From: JAHQVI01 sp963749875
Lineage (GTDB): Bacteria > Pseudomonadota > Alphaproteobacteria > Rhizobiales > Rhodomicrobiaceae
DNA: 64,000 nt
Direction: 5' to 3'
NCBI GenBank assembly: GCA_963749875.1
Contig: CAVVOX010000008.1
Coordinates: 62,001-126,000 of the forward strand
The translations under genes were made by a program, and so were the position numbers. Below are positions 24,168 through 33,278 of this stretch, piece by piece (the stretch's first letter is position 1; the number at the start of each line of letters is the position of its first letter). Below the pieces are notes generated by a model that ran no database searches, was not told the origin of the DNA, and worked only from the letters and a program-made list of their open reading frames with translations.

Positions 24168-26711
24168 ATGTCGCCCCCGGCGAAATCCTATGGTCCAAGC
24201 CGCCGAAGGCCGCCTCGGACGCGGCTCCGGGCGGCGATCCAATGGTCGAATGCCGGCGCGCCAGGCGCAGGAGGCGACGCCGGCCGGCTGAACAGCAGCG
24301 GCCGCACGATCGAGCTGACCATGCCTTTGCGGGACGAGGCCTTCTATCTCGGCGACGTCGATGCGCGGGTCTCGCCCCGTGACGAGATCAGCATTCCCAA
24401 GGCGCGTCTCCTGCAGCTACTGGCGCCGATCCTGCGCGCCGACCTCCTGGACGCCATCAAGGCGCTGCCCGACGCAGGCGGTTATGTCAGCCTCGCCAGT
24501 CTGAACGAGAACGGCTTCGCCTTCACCTTCGATGCCGGCAAGATCGAGCTGACCTTCCGCCCCACCATCGACCAGCGCGCCACGGGCCAGCTCAGCGCCG
24601 GCAATGGCCGCGACACCGTCATCAGCGAAAATCTCGCCCAGCCGGCGCTCTTTGCCGCCTATCTGAATATGCGCGGCAGCGCCGACTATGCGACGCAGTC
24701 CTTCTACAGCGATGACGGCTCGGCGGGCGCGCGCATCGCCTTCGACGCGGCGGCCCGCTGGCAGGACGTGGTGCTGGAGAGCTCGGCAACCTTTGAAAAG
24801 GACGAAGGCATCAGCCGGGGCACGACCCGTTTCGTCTATGACATGCCGGAGCGCGCCTTGCGTTTTTCTGCTGGAGATGTCGCCCCGCTCAAGGCCGATT
24901 TTCAGGGCGGCTCGGACCTGCTCGGCCTCTCCGTCGAGAAGTCCTATCGCAAGCTGCAGCCGGCGGCGAGGATCCGCCCCACCGGCAGCCGCTCTTTCCG
25001 CATCGAGCGCCCCTCCACCGTCAATGTGGTGGTCAACGGCCATGTGGTGCAGCGCCTGCAGCTCCGCCCCGGCGAATATGACCTCAGAGACCTGCCGCTC
25101 GCCTCGGGCGCCAACGACATCTCGCTTGAGATCGAGGATGATGTCGGACGCCGCCGCACACTCGATTTCACCGTGTTTTCCGGCCGTGCGCTGCTTGCGC
25201 CGGGAATCTCCGAATGGTCGGTGAGCGCGGGCGTCGCGACCCGCTATGGCGGCGCTTACGGGCTCGGCACGCTCTATAGCGAGACCGGCTACGATTTCAG
25301 CACGCCCGTCATTACCGGATTTTACGAGCGCGGCCTGACGCCCGACCTGACGGGAAACGTCCATCTTCAGGGCGATCCGGACAGCGTCATGGGCGGCGCG
25401 GGCGCGGCCTTTCAGACCGGCTTCGGCTTCTGGGGGATCGATGCGGCGCTCAGCCAGTCTTCCGGGAACGGATTAGGCTATGCCACCCGCCTCGGCTACG
25501 ACCTCGGCAATATTGAGGGCCCCGATGGCATCCGCCGAAGCTTCCGGTTTGCCGCCGATTACCGCAGCGAGGCCTTCGCACCGATCGGGATCGACGATCC
25601 GCATAACGACACCATGGTCGACCTGACGATGATCTATTCGCAGGACCTCGCATGGGATCTGTCCGGAAGCCTCTCCGGCAACTATTCGATGGGCTATGGC
25701 GATTATGGCGATCGCTACGGCGTCGATCTTTCGCTTGCGCGCAATTTCGGCCCGTTTCTCAGCGCCGGGCTCAGCGCGGGCTATCAGCAATCGTATGGCG
25801 CCAAGGATGACAACGGCCTTGCCGATGGGTTCAAGGCGGCGGTCCGTCTCAGCTATCGGCTGGATGAAAATTCGAGCATCGACGCCAGCCATGACGCGCG
25901 CTACGAGCGGTCCCAGCTATCCTATCGCCACCAGGAAGGCACCGGCGTCGGCAGCTGGAATGCGCAGGTCGAGCTCGAACGCACGCCGTCCGACGGCGGC
26001 GATCCGGACCATTACGGCGTGGGCGGCTCGCTCGGCTATATCGGCAATCGCGCCGAGCTTTCGGTTTCCCAGCAAAACGGTCTCGTCGGTCTCGACACCG
26101 AAACGATCGATCAGCGGACCTCGGTCACCCTCGGCACCGCCATAGCCTTCGCCGATGGCCGCGTTGCCGTGGGCCGGCCGATCTCCAACGGTTTCGCCAT
26201 CGTCGATACGCACGAGAATTTGCCCGACAGCGAGGTGGCGATCGGCATCTCGCGGGAGGCGCGTCAGGCTTCCTCCGACTTCCTCGGCCCCGCGCTCGTC
26301 TCCGACGTCTCGCCCTATTCGCTCTCGCGGGTCGCTTACGACGTCAGCAATCTGCCGGTCGGCTACGATCTGGGCGCGGGCGCCTTCGACCTCTATGCCG
26401 GCTATAAGAGCGGCTATCATCTGACCGTCGGGTCCGACTACACGGTCACGGCCTTCGGCGTGCTGACGGATGAAGAGGGCAAGCCCATTCCGCTGCTGAC
26501 CGGCGTTGCCTATCAGGATGGGCGGGATGACGGGCCCAGGGTTACGATCTTCACCAACAGGGCAGGGCGATTTGGCGCACAGGGGCTGTGTCCGGGCCGC
26601 TGGATCATCGAGATGGCGACGGAGCCGAAGACGCGCTTCCTCGTCGATATTCCCGAGGGCGCCGTCGGCCTCGTCAAACTGGATACGCTCAAACCCATGG
26701 GGAATGGATGA
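24168..26711 (+). CDS. Outer-membrane fimbrial usher (main part)
   Basis: At least 847 residues; the ATG at 24168 is the first in this frame but probably not the native start, because no signal peptide follows. Domains in order: an N-terminal chaperone-binding region (about 47-130, TIELTMPLRDEAFYLGDVDA), a long beta-barrel with the plug region near SRSFRIERPSTVNVVVNGHV and EYDLRDLPLASGANDISLEI, and C-terminal domains (ESEVAIG-like turn, then YTVTAFGVLTDEEGKPIPLL, GRFGAQGLCPGRW). It would form the secretion pore and platform for pilus assembly. Its stop overlaps the ATG of the next gene. Confidence 0.85.
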   Translation: MSPPAKSYGPSRRRPPRTRLRAAIQWSNAGAPGAGGDAGRLNSSGRTIELTMPLRDEAFYLGDVDARVSPRDEISIPKARLLQLLAPILRADLLDAIKALPDAGGYVSLASLNENGFAFTFDAGKIELTFRPTIDQRATGQLSAGNGRDTVISENLAQPALFAAYLNMRGSADYATQSFYSDDGSAGARIAFDAAARWQDVVLESSATFEKDEGISRGTTRFVYDMPERALRFSAGDVAPLKADFQGGSDLLGLSVEKSYRKLQPAARIRPTGSRSFRIERPSTVNVVVNGHVVQRLQLRPGEYDLRDLPLASGANDISLEIEDDVGRRRTLDFTVFSGRALLAPGISEWSVSAGVATRYGGAYGLGTLYSETGYDFSTPVITGFYERGLTPDLTGNVHLQGDPDSVMGGAGAAFQTGFGFWGIDAALSQSSGNGLGYATRLGYDLGNIEGPDGIRRSFRFAADYRSEAFAPIGIDDPHNDTMVDLTMIYSQDLAWDLSGSLSGNYSMGYGDYGDRYGVDLSLARNFGPFLSAGLSAGYQQSYGAKDDNGLADGFKAAVRLSYRLDENSSIDASHDARYERSQLSYRHQEGTGVGSWNAQVELERTPSDGGDPDHYGVGGSLGYIGNRAELSVSQQNGLVGLDTETIDQRTSVTLGTAIAFADGRVAVGRPISNGFAIVDTHENLPDSEVAIGISREARQASSDFLGPALVSDVSPYSLSRVAYDVSNLPVGYDLGAGAFDLYAGYKSGYHLTVGSDYTVTAFGVLTDEEGKPIPLLTGVAYQDGRDDGPRVTIFTNRAGRFGAQGLCPGRWIIEMATEPKTRFLVDIPEGAVGLVKLDTLKPMGNG

Positions 26712-27634
26712 TGACGCGCGGAGAAACCCATTTTCGCTCAATCATCGGTCTTGCCGCCGCTGTCTTCACGATGCTCGCAGCCGGACCCGTCGAGGCTTCG
26801 TCCTGCCAAGGCCGGATCGGCGCCGAGACCATCATCAACGGCAAGACCGACTACAATCCGTTCAGCCCGTCCGATCTCGCGGACGATTACCGGATCTCGA
26901 TCAGCAATACCGGCGGCGAGCCATGCGTTTTCGCACTCGTCTTTCGAAGCCGCGCCGCGGTTCCCAAGCTCGGGCGCCTGCTGAGCTATCGTCTTGCAAA
27001 TGCGGCCCATTCCTCGCTCTTGACGAACGCGCCTGCCGCGAGCGCCCCGGCGGTGCGCAGCAATGGCCCGGTTCCGCCGTCTCGAACGGTCCAGGTGAAT
27101 TACCGGCTCGTCATTCCGCGTGGCCAGTTCGCGGCGCCGGGACAACTTCGCGACGATGTCGAGCTGGAACTCTACGCCGTCGGCGAGAACGGGCGGCTGG
27201 CCGGCCGGCCTTTGCAAACGACGAGGCTCGCCATCGCCTACAGGGTTGCGCGCGTCATGAGCGTCAATATCAAAGGCGGGGACACGACGACCACGGTGAA
27301 TTTCGGCACCCTCGCCAGGGGACAGGAGCGGTCGGTGGATATCCAGGTACGTAGCAATGCCCGCTACCAGCTCGACGTGTCCTCCGACAATCGCGGCGTT
27401 CTGGCTCTGACGCCGAAAATCAGCGGGCAGCACTGGTTCGTCCCCTACACGGCCACGCTGGATCGTTATCCGCTTCGCCTGAGACGAGGCGCGAGCCTGG
27501 AGAATCTGGATCCGACCCGGCCGGGTTTCGATGCAAGCCACACATTGGCGGTGAGAATTGGCAATGTGCGCGGCAAGCGTGCTGGCCGCTATGAGGATGT
27601 CATCACGGTCGAGATCAGGGGGGCGCGGCTCTAA
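26708..27634 (+). CDS. Fimbrial tip/adhesin-like protein of the usher operon
   Basis: 308 residues from the ATG at 26708, which overlaps the usher stop (ATGA). A signal peptide (IIGLAAAVFTMLAAGPVEAS) is followed by a first domain (about 35-190) with one cysteine pair (SCQGRIG and EPCVFA) and a second, beta-rich C-terminal domain (about 195-308) that begins VMSVNIKGGDTTTTVNFGTL and ends AGRYEDVITVEIRGARL, the typical donor strand. The two-domain shape suits a tip adhesin or spore-coat-U-like protein. Receptor unknown. It is the last gene of the operon. Confidence 0.75.
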   Translation: MMTRGETHFRSIIGLAAAVFTMLAAGPVEASSCQGRIGAETIINGKTDYNPFSPSDLADDYRISISNTGGEPCVFALVFRSRAAVPKLGRLLSYRLANAAHSSLLTNAPAASAPAVRSNGPVPPSRTVQVNYRLVIPRGQFAAPGQLRDDVELELYAVGENGRLAGRPLQTTRLAIAYRVARVMSVNIKGGDTTTTVNFGTLARGQERSVDIQVRSNARYQLDVSSDNRGVLALTPKISGQHWFVPYTATLDRYPLRLRRGASLENLDPTRPGFDASHTLAVRIGNVRGKRAGRYEDVITVEIRGARL

Positions 27635-27791
27635 TGAGAGATCATGTTTGGCGGAAACGAACGTCGCCGCGGCTCAGGGCTGGGGCATGCAAGTGTGAGG
27701 CAGGTAAGCCGGGCGCGACGAACAATCAATTCGGATGGTTCGTCAGAGCTGTTCCCGCATTCGCTGGGTGGCCGCCGCCGACGCCGGTACC

Positions 27792-28586
27792 TTACGCGAC
27801 CTGCCGGGAGGAGCACGAGCGACCGATCAGCCAGGCAATATCGACCGAGAAAGAATAGATCAGCAGTATGAGGCCGGTGAAACAGCAGGCCCAGCTTCCC
27901 CAGGCGGGGAGGGCGGGCGTGATGGCGGCGATCAGGAGAGCGGCGTCGGCGACGCAGATTGCCTTGCGCCGCCAGCTTGGCGGAAGCGGGGCGGCGAGCC
28001 ATGGCCAGATCCGGCCGGACAGGCGAAAGGTATAGTAGATCAGGGCGCTTACCAGAACCCAGGGACCAACGATGCCGGTCCCGGCGACGATCAGGGTGAG
28101 GGCCAGGAGAAAAACGGCATCCGTTTCGACGTCGAAACGCGCGCCGAAATCGCTGGCCATTTTGGTGCGCCGGGCTGCCCAGCCGTCGAGCCCATCCATC
28201 AGCAGCGCTATCGTCGCGACGGCCATCAGTCCCCAGCGGAATTCGGAATCGAGCGCGAGCGGCCCGCCGAGCCACATTTCCGCCGCAACGGCCAGCAAGA
28301 GCGCATTGATGGCGGCCCTGCAAAGCGTAATGGAGTTGGCGAAGCCGAAATGACGGTGCGGCGCATGCCACCGCAATCCGTTCACGACCAGCGTCATCGC
28401 CAGGGCATAGGAGAAGCCCGCCGCGATCACGCCGCGCCAGCTCAGTTGCACGGCGTCCGCCGTAAGCGCGGCCATAATGGCGGCGGCCAGAATGATGCTC
28501 TGCGCGCCGGCCTCCAAGACCAGCGGGCGTGCCAGGACAGGCCGCCACGGGACGAGCCCTTGCCATTTTCCAGCATAGTCTGCCAT
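27792..28586 (-). CDS. CDP-alcohol phosphatidyltransferase family membrane enzyme
   Basis: 264 residues, polytopic. The full family signature is present: Asp131, Asp134-Gly135, Ala138-Arg139, Gly148, Asp152 and Asp156 within LMDGLDGWAARRTKMASDFG and ARFDVETDA. These acidic residues bind the metal and the CDP-linked substrate. About six hydrophobic helices follow or precede it. The enzyme swaps CMP for an alcohol to make a phospholipid or related lipid; the acceptor cannot be told. Not in an operon; convergent with the fimbrial cluster. Confidence 0.85.
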   Translation of the reverse strand: MADYAGKWQGLVPWRPVLARPLVLEAGAQSIILAAAIMAALTADAVQLSWRGVIAAGFSYALAMTLVVNGLRWHAPHRHFGFANSITLCRAAINALLLAVAAEMWLGGPLALDSEFRWGLMAVATIALLMDGLDGWAARRTKMASDFGARFDVETDAVFLLALTLIVAGTGIVGPWVLVSALIYYTFRLSGRIWPWLAAPLPPSWRRKAICVADAALLIAAITPALPAWGSWACCFTGLILLIYSFSVDIAWLIGRSCSSRQVA

Positions 28587-28808
28587 TGCCCAGCGCCCCT
28601 TCCCAGCATATCAGCTTCAATGGCGATAGCTTCTTGTAACTGAAGATGTTTCCCGAATTGCGGCAGCCAAATGCATTTTGCTCTCTGCGGAGGGGTGCGC
28701 AGTTCCGCTCCGATCAAGCGCCCCTTGTCGCGGCTCGACGGCTCGCGATTGCGATTTCGCCGATCCGGGGACTAGAATAGGCAAGCAAACAGAAGGGGAT
28801 TGCGCATC

Positions 28809-29933
28809 ATGAAGATCCGCGCCGCGATTTTGGAGGAGATGGGCCGCGAGCCGCCCTATGCCACGACGAAGCCGCTGACCATCGGCGAGATCGAGCTCGA
28901 CGGACCCGGCCCCGGAGAAGTGCTGGTCAAGATCGCCGCTGCCGGTCTATGCCACTCCGATCTATCGGTGATCGATGGGAACCGTCCGCGCCCGACGCCG
29001 ATGGTGCTCGGCCATGAGGCGGCGGGAATCGTCCAGGAGATCGGGCGTGAGGTGAGCGATCTGAAGCCCGGCGACCATGTCGCGCTTGTCTTCGTCCCGA
29101 GCTGCGGACATTGCATACCCTGCGCGAGCGGACGCCCGGCGCTTTGTGAGCCGGCGGCCGCCGCCGGCGCTGCCGGAACGCTGCTGTCCGGTGAACGGCG
29201 GATTCATCGCAATGGGAGCGACATCAATCATATGCTGGGTGTTGCCGCCTTCGCCGAATATGCCACATGCTCCAGGCGGTCGCTGGTCAAGATCGACGCG
29301 GAAATTCCGCTCGAACAGGCGGCCCTGTTCGGCTGTGCGGTGCTGACAGGCGTCGGCGCGGTGGTGAACACCGCAAAGATCGAGCCGGGCACCACCGTCG
29401 CCGTGATCGGGCTGGGCGGCGTCGGCCTCTCGACCATTCTCGGCGCTATCGCCGCCGGAGCGGAGCGTATCGTCGCGGTGGATCTGGCCGAGGACAAGCT
29501 CGCCACGGCGGCCGCGCTCGGCGCGACGGATACGTTCAAGGCGGGCGAGGGCGCGGCGGAGGCGATCAAGGAGGCAACGGGGGGCGGTGCGCATTACGTA
29601 TTCGAAATGGCCGGCGCCGTACCGGCGCTCGACCTCGCCTATCGGATCACCCGGCGCGGCGGCATGACGGTTACGGCCGGCCTTCCCAATCCGAACGCCC
29701 TCTTGCACCTGCCCGCACTCAGCTTGATCGCCGAGGAGCGGACGCTGAAGGGCAGCTATATGGGCAGCGCGGTGCCGAGCCGTGACATTCCGCGCTATGT
29801 CGGGTTGTTCAAGCGCGGGCGGCTTCCGGTCGACAAGCTGATGTCGGGAACAATAACGCTCGATCAGATCAATGAAGGGTTCGACCGGCTGCGGGAAGCC
29901 CGCGTGATCCGGCAGATCCTCACATTCAACTGA
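28809..29933 (+). CDS. Zinc-dependent alcohol dehydrogenase (MDR superfamily)
   Basis: 374 residues. Catalytic zinc ligands are GLCHSD (Cys about 44) and GHEAAG (His about 67); the structural zinc site is CGHCIPCASGRPALC (about 98-112). The NAD-binding Rossmann motif is VAVIGLGGVGLSTILGAIAA, and the acidic residue at the end of the second strand (AVDLAED) indicates NAD over NADP. Overall it resembles class III-like, long-chain or aryl alcohol dehydrogenases, oxidising primary alcohols to aldehydes. ATG 28809 is chosen over 28800 because of homology. No operon partner on the same strand within 130 bases. Confidence 0.88.
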   Translation: MKIRAAILEEMGREPPYATTKPLTIGEIELDGPGPGEVLVKIAAAGLCHSDLSVIDGNRPRPTPMVLGHEAAGIVQEIGREVSDLKPGDHVALVFVPSCGHCIPCASGRPALCEPAAAAGAAGTLLSGERRIHRNGSDINHMLGVAAFAEYATCSRRSLVKIDAEIPLEQAALFGCAVLTGVGAVVNTAKIEPGTTVAVIGLGGVGLSTILGAIAAGAERIVAVDLAEDKLATAAALGATDTFKAGEGAAEAIKEATGGGAHYVFEMAGAVPALDLAYRITRRGGMTVTAGLPNPNALLHLPALSLIAEERTLKGSYMGSAVPSRDIPRYVGLFKRGRLPVDKLMSGTITLDQINEGFDRLREARVIRQILTFN

Positions 29934-30063
29934 CGGTCGATGGCACCCTTCACCCGCGGCTCGAAATGCCCGCACGCCAAGCCTGCGGACGCGGCGCGGA
30001 TTCGTCTGGTGCCGGGCGATCCGTTCCTCTATAGGCAGTCTATGGCGACAACCGGCATGACCC

Positions 30064-30678
30064 ATGAAATCTCTTGGCCATATTTTCGAGCGCAACCGCA
30101 TCTGGGCCGAACAGCGCGTTAAGGCCGATCCGGACTATTTCAAGCGCCTCTCCAGCCTGCAAAGCCCTGATTACCTATGGATCGGCTGCGCCGACAGCCG
30201 CGTTCCGGCGAACGTCATCACTGACCTTGAGCCGGGCGAGGTCTTCGTCCATCGGAACGTCGCCAATCTCGTGGATGCTTCGGACATGAACTGCATGTCC
30301 GTTCTGCAATATGCGATCGAACATTTGAACGTGCGGCACATTGTGGTCGTCGGTCACTATGGGTGCGGCGGCGTGTGCGCGGCCCTGAACCCGCCAGAGA
30401 ACGGCCTTGTCGATTACTGGCTGGAGCCGGTTCGGCGGCTCGCCCGCCAGCATGAGCACGAGCTCGCCGCGCTCGACGGCCGGCCGGCCCGTGAAAACCG
30501 TCTTTGCGAGCTGAATGTCTGCGAGCAGGTCCGCAATGTCTCCAATTGCCCGATCATTCAGAGGGCCTGGGCGCGCGGAGAGACGATCCATGTCCATGGC
30601 TGGATCTACGGGCTCGACAATGGTCTGCTTCGTGATCTCGGCTGCGGCTGCTCCGGAGAGGATTTCGGGCCGGCCTGA
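30064..30678 (+). CDS. Beta-class carbonic anhydrase
   Basis: 204 residues. Zinc ligands are Cys41 in GCADSRV, and His97 with Cys100 in HYGCGGV; Asp43-Arg45 form the catalytic dyad. Further family marks are FVHRNVANLV and VHGWIYGLDNG. It interconverts CO2 and bicarbonate in the cytoplasm, and so could supply bicarbonate/CO2 to carboxylases, including the crotonyl-CoA carboxylase/reductase encoded later in this window. Full length for the family. It converges on the NnrU-like gene 15 bases away. Confidence 0.93.
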   Translation: MKSLGHIFERNRIWAEQRVKADPDYFKRLSSLQSPDYLWIGCADSRVPANVITDLEPGEVFVHRNVANLVDASDMNCMSVLQYAIEHLNVRHIVVVGHYGCGGVCAALNPPENGLVDYWLEPVRRLARQHEHELAALDGRPARENRLCELNVCEQVRNVSNCPIIQRAWARGETIHVHGWIYGLDNGLLRDLGCGCSGEDFGPA

Positions 30679-30693
30679 GACGTTCGGCGGTAC

Positions 30694-31404
30694 TCAGATG
30701 ACGGGCAGCGGCGAGACGCCGATAAGGGCGCGGTGAGACAGAAGGAGCGCGAGATAGAGCGCCGCCGCCGCGAGAATTCGGCGCCAATCCGCCGGAAGGT
30801 CCGCCAGTCCCGTTCTTCCCGAAATGAGCCCGGCGAAGGGCAGGAAGGAGGTCTTGGCCGCGCGCCGACGCCATTCCTCGCCGCCCCATTCGCGCCGCCG
30901 GCGTTTGTCGAGTGCGGCCATGCCCATCAGGCCGAAAAGAGCGAAGAGGCCGAACAGGATGACATGAGCGAGGTCGCCATTGGGAACGAGGTGCGCAACG
31001 GCCCATAGGGTGAGACCCCAGATCAGCGGATGGTGCGTGACCGCGGCGATGCCGGGCTGATCCGGGTTGAACCGCTCGGTGCTTCGTCCTGCGATCGAGA
31101 ATGGATTTGGTGCCGCGACGCCGAACGCGATCAGAAGGCACGCGACCGGCATGACGATGTTCGGGACCCAGAGCTGCCACAGCGCGAATGGCCAGATCTC
31201 GACATAGGGCGCGCGGTTCGCGGCGATCACCAGCCACGCGAGAATGCCGAGCGACAGGGCAGAATAGAGCGCCATATAGACCGTCCCACCGAGATGCGCG
31301 CGCAACCAGCGCCGGACGGGCGGTCTTGCCGGAATGATGTGCGAAGCGAAGAACGCCGCAAGCGCCGCCGCCATTTCGCTCCATGGCCAGAGCGCGCCGG
31401 TCAT
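30694..31404 (-). CDS. NnrU-family membrane protein
   Basis: 236 residues with six or seven hydrophobic helices, starting at the ATG (complement of 31402-31404) that overlaps the stop of the MFS gene. NnrU marks include the opening MAAALAAFFASHIIPARPPV, VYMALYSALSLGILAWLVIA, RFNPDQPGIAAVTHHPLIWG and LDKRRRREWGGEEW. NnrU proteins are linked to nitric oxide/nitrite handling in denitrifiers, but many homologues lack that context, as here. The frame continues upstream of this start through unrelated sequence, so the shorter start is used. Confidence 0.85.
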   Translation of the reverse strand: MTGALWPWSEMAAALAAFFASHIIPARPPVRRWLRAHLGGTVYMALYSALSLGILAWLVIAANRAPYVEIWPFALWQLWVPNIVMPVACLLIAFGVAAPNPFSIAGRSTERFNPDQPGIAAVTHHPLIWGLTLWAVAHLVPNGDLAHVILFGLFALFGLMGMAALDKRRRREWGGEEWRRRAAKTSFLPFAGLISGRTGLADLPADWRRILAAAALYLALLLSHRALIGVSPLPVI

Positions 31405-32669
31405 AGTCCGATGTCTCCCTGATGCTCCTTTCTTCGAGCACTGAGCGCGGCCGCCCAGAAGCTGCACGCCGTGATCACGGCTCCCAGAACGATTGCTGCG
31501 ATCACCAGATCGTAGCTGCGGCTTGCTGCCCACAAGGCGGCCGCACCCGCCGGAGCGGCGGCCCGCGCAATAAATGACGGGCCGACAAGCGCCCCGTTGA
31601 TCGCCCCATAGGCGTCGCGGCTGACCATTTCCGGCACGGCAAGCCCCCGTACGATCGTCATCACCCCGTTCGCGGCGCCGTAAAGCGCCGCCATGGCCGC
31701 CATGGCAAGAAAAACCGGCGGCAGCAGTCCGATGCCGCCGAAGGCGACCGGAAACAGCACGACAATAGCGGAGCCGATCGTTCTGACCGAACGGTTCGAC
31801 GCGAGCATCCAGACGATGATCCGGCCCACGACCTGCGCGGGGCCGATCACGGTCAGAACGGCGACGGTGCTGGCGACGCTGAGGCCTTTCTCGATCAGCA
31901 TCGGATAGAGGTGGAAGGTAAACGCCGAATAGGTTGCGGCATAGGCGATGAAGGTGAGCGCCAGCGCCCAGAACACCGTGGTGTGTGCTGCGGATGATAA
32001 GGCCTTCCGGTTCGAAGCCTGAGCCGCCTCCGCCGGAAGCGCCGGGAACGGATGGCGATCGCGGTCGGGCCGGATCGCGGTGAAATAGAGCGTGCTGCAA
32101 AGGCCGATATTGATGAGTCCCAAAGCGATCAGCGCCCCGCGCCAGCCGGTGTAATCGATCAGCACCTGAACCAGCGGGATAAAGACGGTGCTGGCAAAAC
32201 CGCCCCAAAGCGTCAGAGCCGTGATGCCTCGCCTCGCCTGCCCGGCGCCATAGCGTCGCGCCACGACGGCGAATGCGGGCTCATAAAGCGTGGCGGCGTG
32301 CAGACAGCCGATGCCGGCGAAGATCAGGTAGAAAAGAATGAGACCTGTGATCTGCGACCAGGCCAGCAGAAGCAGCCCGGCCAGGATCGATGCGCCCCCC
32401 ATGATGGCGCGCCCATGGCCTTTGTCGACCGCCGCGCCGACGGGATAGGCGGCAAGCCCGCTCAGCGCCAGGCCGAGCGTGGCGGCGCCGTAGAGTTCGG
32501 GTTTGGACCAGCCGAGATCGGCGCCCATGGCTTCGGCGATCACCGGAAAGCTGTAATAGAGTGATCCCCAGGAGCAGATCTGCGCGATGCCCAAGGCGGA
32601 AAGAAAGAAGCGATCCGATTGCGCCGGGCGCACCGGCGGCGTCGCCGATAGGTCGTGACGCGCGCTCAA
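31401..32669 (-). CDS. Major facilitator superfamily transporter
   Basis: About 422 residues with twelve hydrophobic segments, including LGIAQICSWGSLYYSFPVIA, ELYGAATLGLALSGLAAYPV and the loop motif GAAVDKGHGRAIM between helices 2 and 3. The substrate is unknown; the opening resembles oxalate/formate-antiporter-like MFS proteins. The start is unclear: the frame is open to an ATG at 32786, but TTG 32669 has AAGAGG 8 bases upstream and gives a normal N-terminus. The stop overlaps the start of nnrU, so both are co-translated. Confidence 0.82.
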   Translation of the reverse strand: MSARHDLSATPPVRPAQSDRFFLSALGIAQICSWGSLYYSFPVIAEAMGADLGWSKPELYGAATLGLALSGLAAYPVGAAVDKGHGRAIMGGASILAGLLLLAWSQITGLILFYLIFAGIGCLHAATLYEPAFAVVARRYGAGQARRGITALTLWGGFASTVFIPLVQVLIDYTGWRGALIALGLINIGLCSTLYFTAIRPDRDRHPFPALPAEAAQASNRKALSSAAHTTVFWALALTFIAYAATYSAFTFHLYPMLIEKGLSVASTVAVLTVIGPAQVVGRIIVWMLASNRSVRTIGSAIVVLFPVAFGGIGLLPPVFLAMAAMAALYGAANGVMTIVRGLAVPEMVSRDAYGAINGALVGPSFIARAAAPAGAAALWAASRSYDLVIAAIVLGAVITACSFWAAALSARRKEHQGDIGL

Positions 32670-32906
32670 GCCCGGCCTCTTAGGGGGTGAACGCTCGAAC
32701 CGTCGTCGTAAGAGGTCTTCGTGTCCGTCATGGTCGGCGGGCCGAATGTTCGATTGAACTTGCGAAACAGGACGAGAGCAGCACATCTACGCGTCTTGCA
32801 ATCATTTTTTTGACGAACATCTAAGCAACCTCGCCCTTCGAAAAGGTTTCGCGGGGGCAGTCGGATTCGCCCCGCTCCGAACGTCTTCAATAAAAGGAAC
32901 CGCTCC

Positions 32907-33278
32907 ATGCTCTACGCAATCCTCTGCTACCATTCCGAAGATGTCGTCTGCTCATGGACCAAGGAAGAAGATGAAGCGGTCATGGCCAGGCTCGCCGTCG
33001 TGCAGGAAAAGCTGAAGGAGCAGGGCAAGCTCGGGCCGGTTGCGCGTCTCTTGCCGACGACCGCCGCGACGACGCTTCGCAAGGACCGCGAGCCGCCGCT
33101 GGTCATCGACGGGCCGTTTGCGGAGACCAAGGAGCAATTGCTCGGTTTCTATCTGGTCAATTGCGAGTCGCTTGAGGAAGCGCTCGACATTGCGCGCGAG
33201 CTGGGCGCGGCCAATCCCGGCGGCAGCTACGAGATCCGGCCCGTCGATTTATTCTTCCCCGGAGGTGCGACCGGGTGA
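32907..33278 (+). CDS. YCII/DGPF-domain protein
   Basis: 123 residues, a small ferredoxin-like alpha/beta fold. It opens MLYAILCYHSEDVVCSWTKE and carries the signature DGPFAETKEQLLGFYLVNCE (Asp-Gly-Pro-Phe). Proteins of this kind are the constant partners of ECF42-type sigma factors. The catalytic role is unknown; YCII relatives have a His/Asp site, and Asp/His residues are present here. A good AAAGGAA site precedes the ATG. It overlaps the sigma gene (GTGA), so the two are coupled. Confidence 0.9.
   Translation: MLYAILCYHSEDVVCSWTKEEDEAVMARLAVVQEKLKEQGKLGPVARLLPTTAATTLRKDREPPLVIDGPFAETKEQLLGFYLVNCESLEEALDIARELGAANPGGSYEIRPVDLFFPGGATG

Noticed and set aside
31405..32208. N-terminal extension of the nnrU frame
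   Set aside because: Runs through the MFS gene in another frame; the NnrU domain begins at 31404 with a coupled start.
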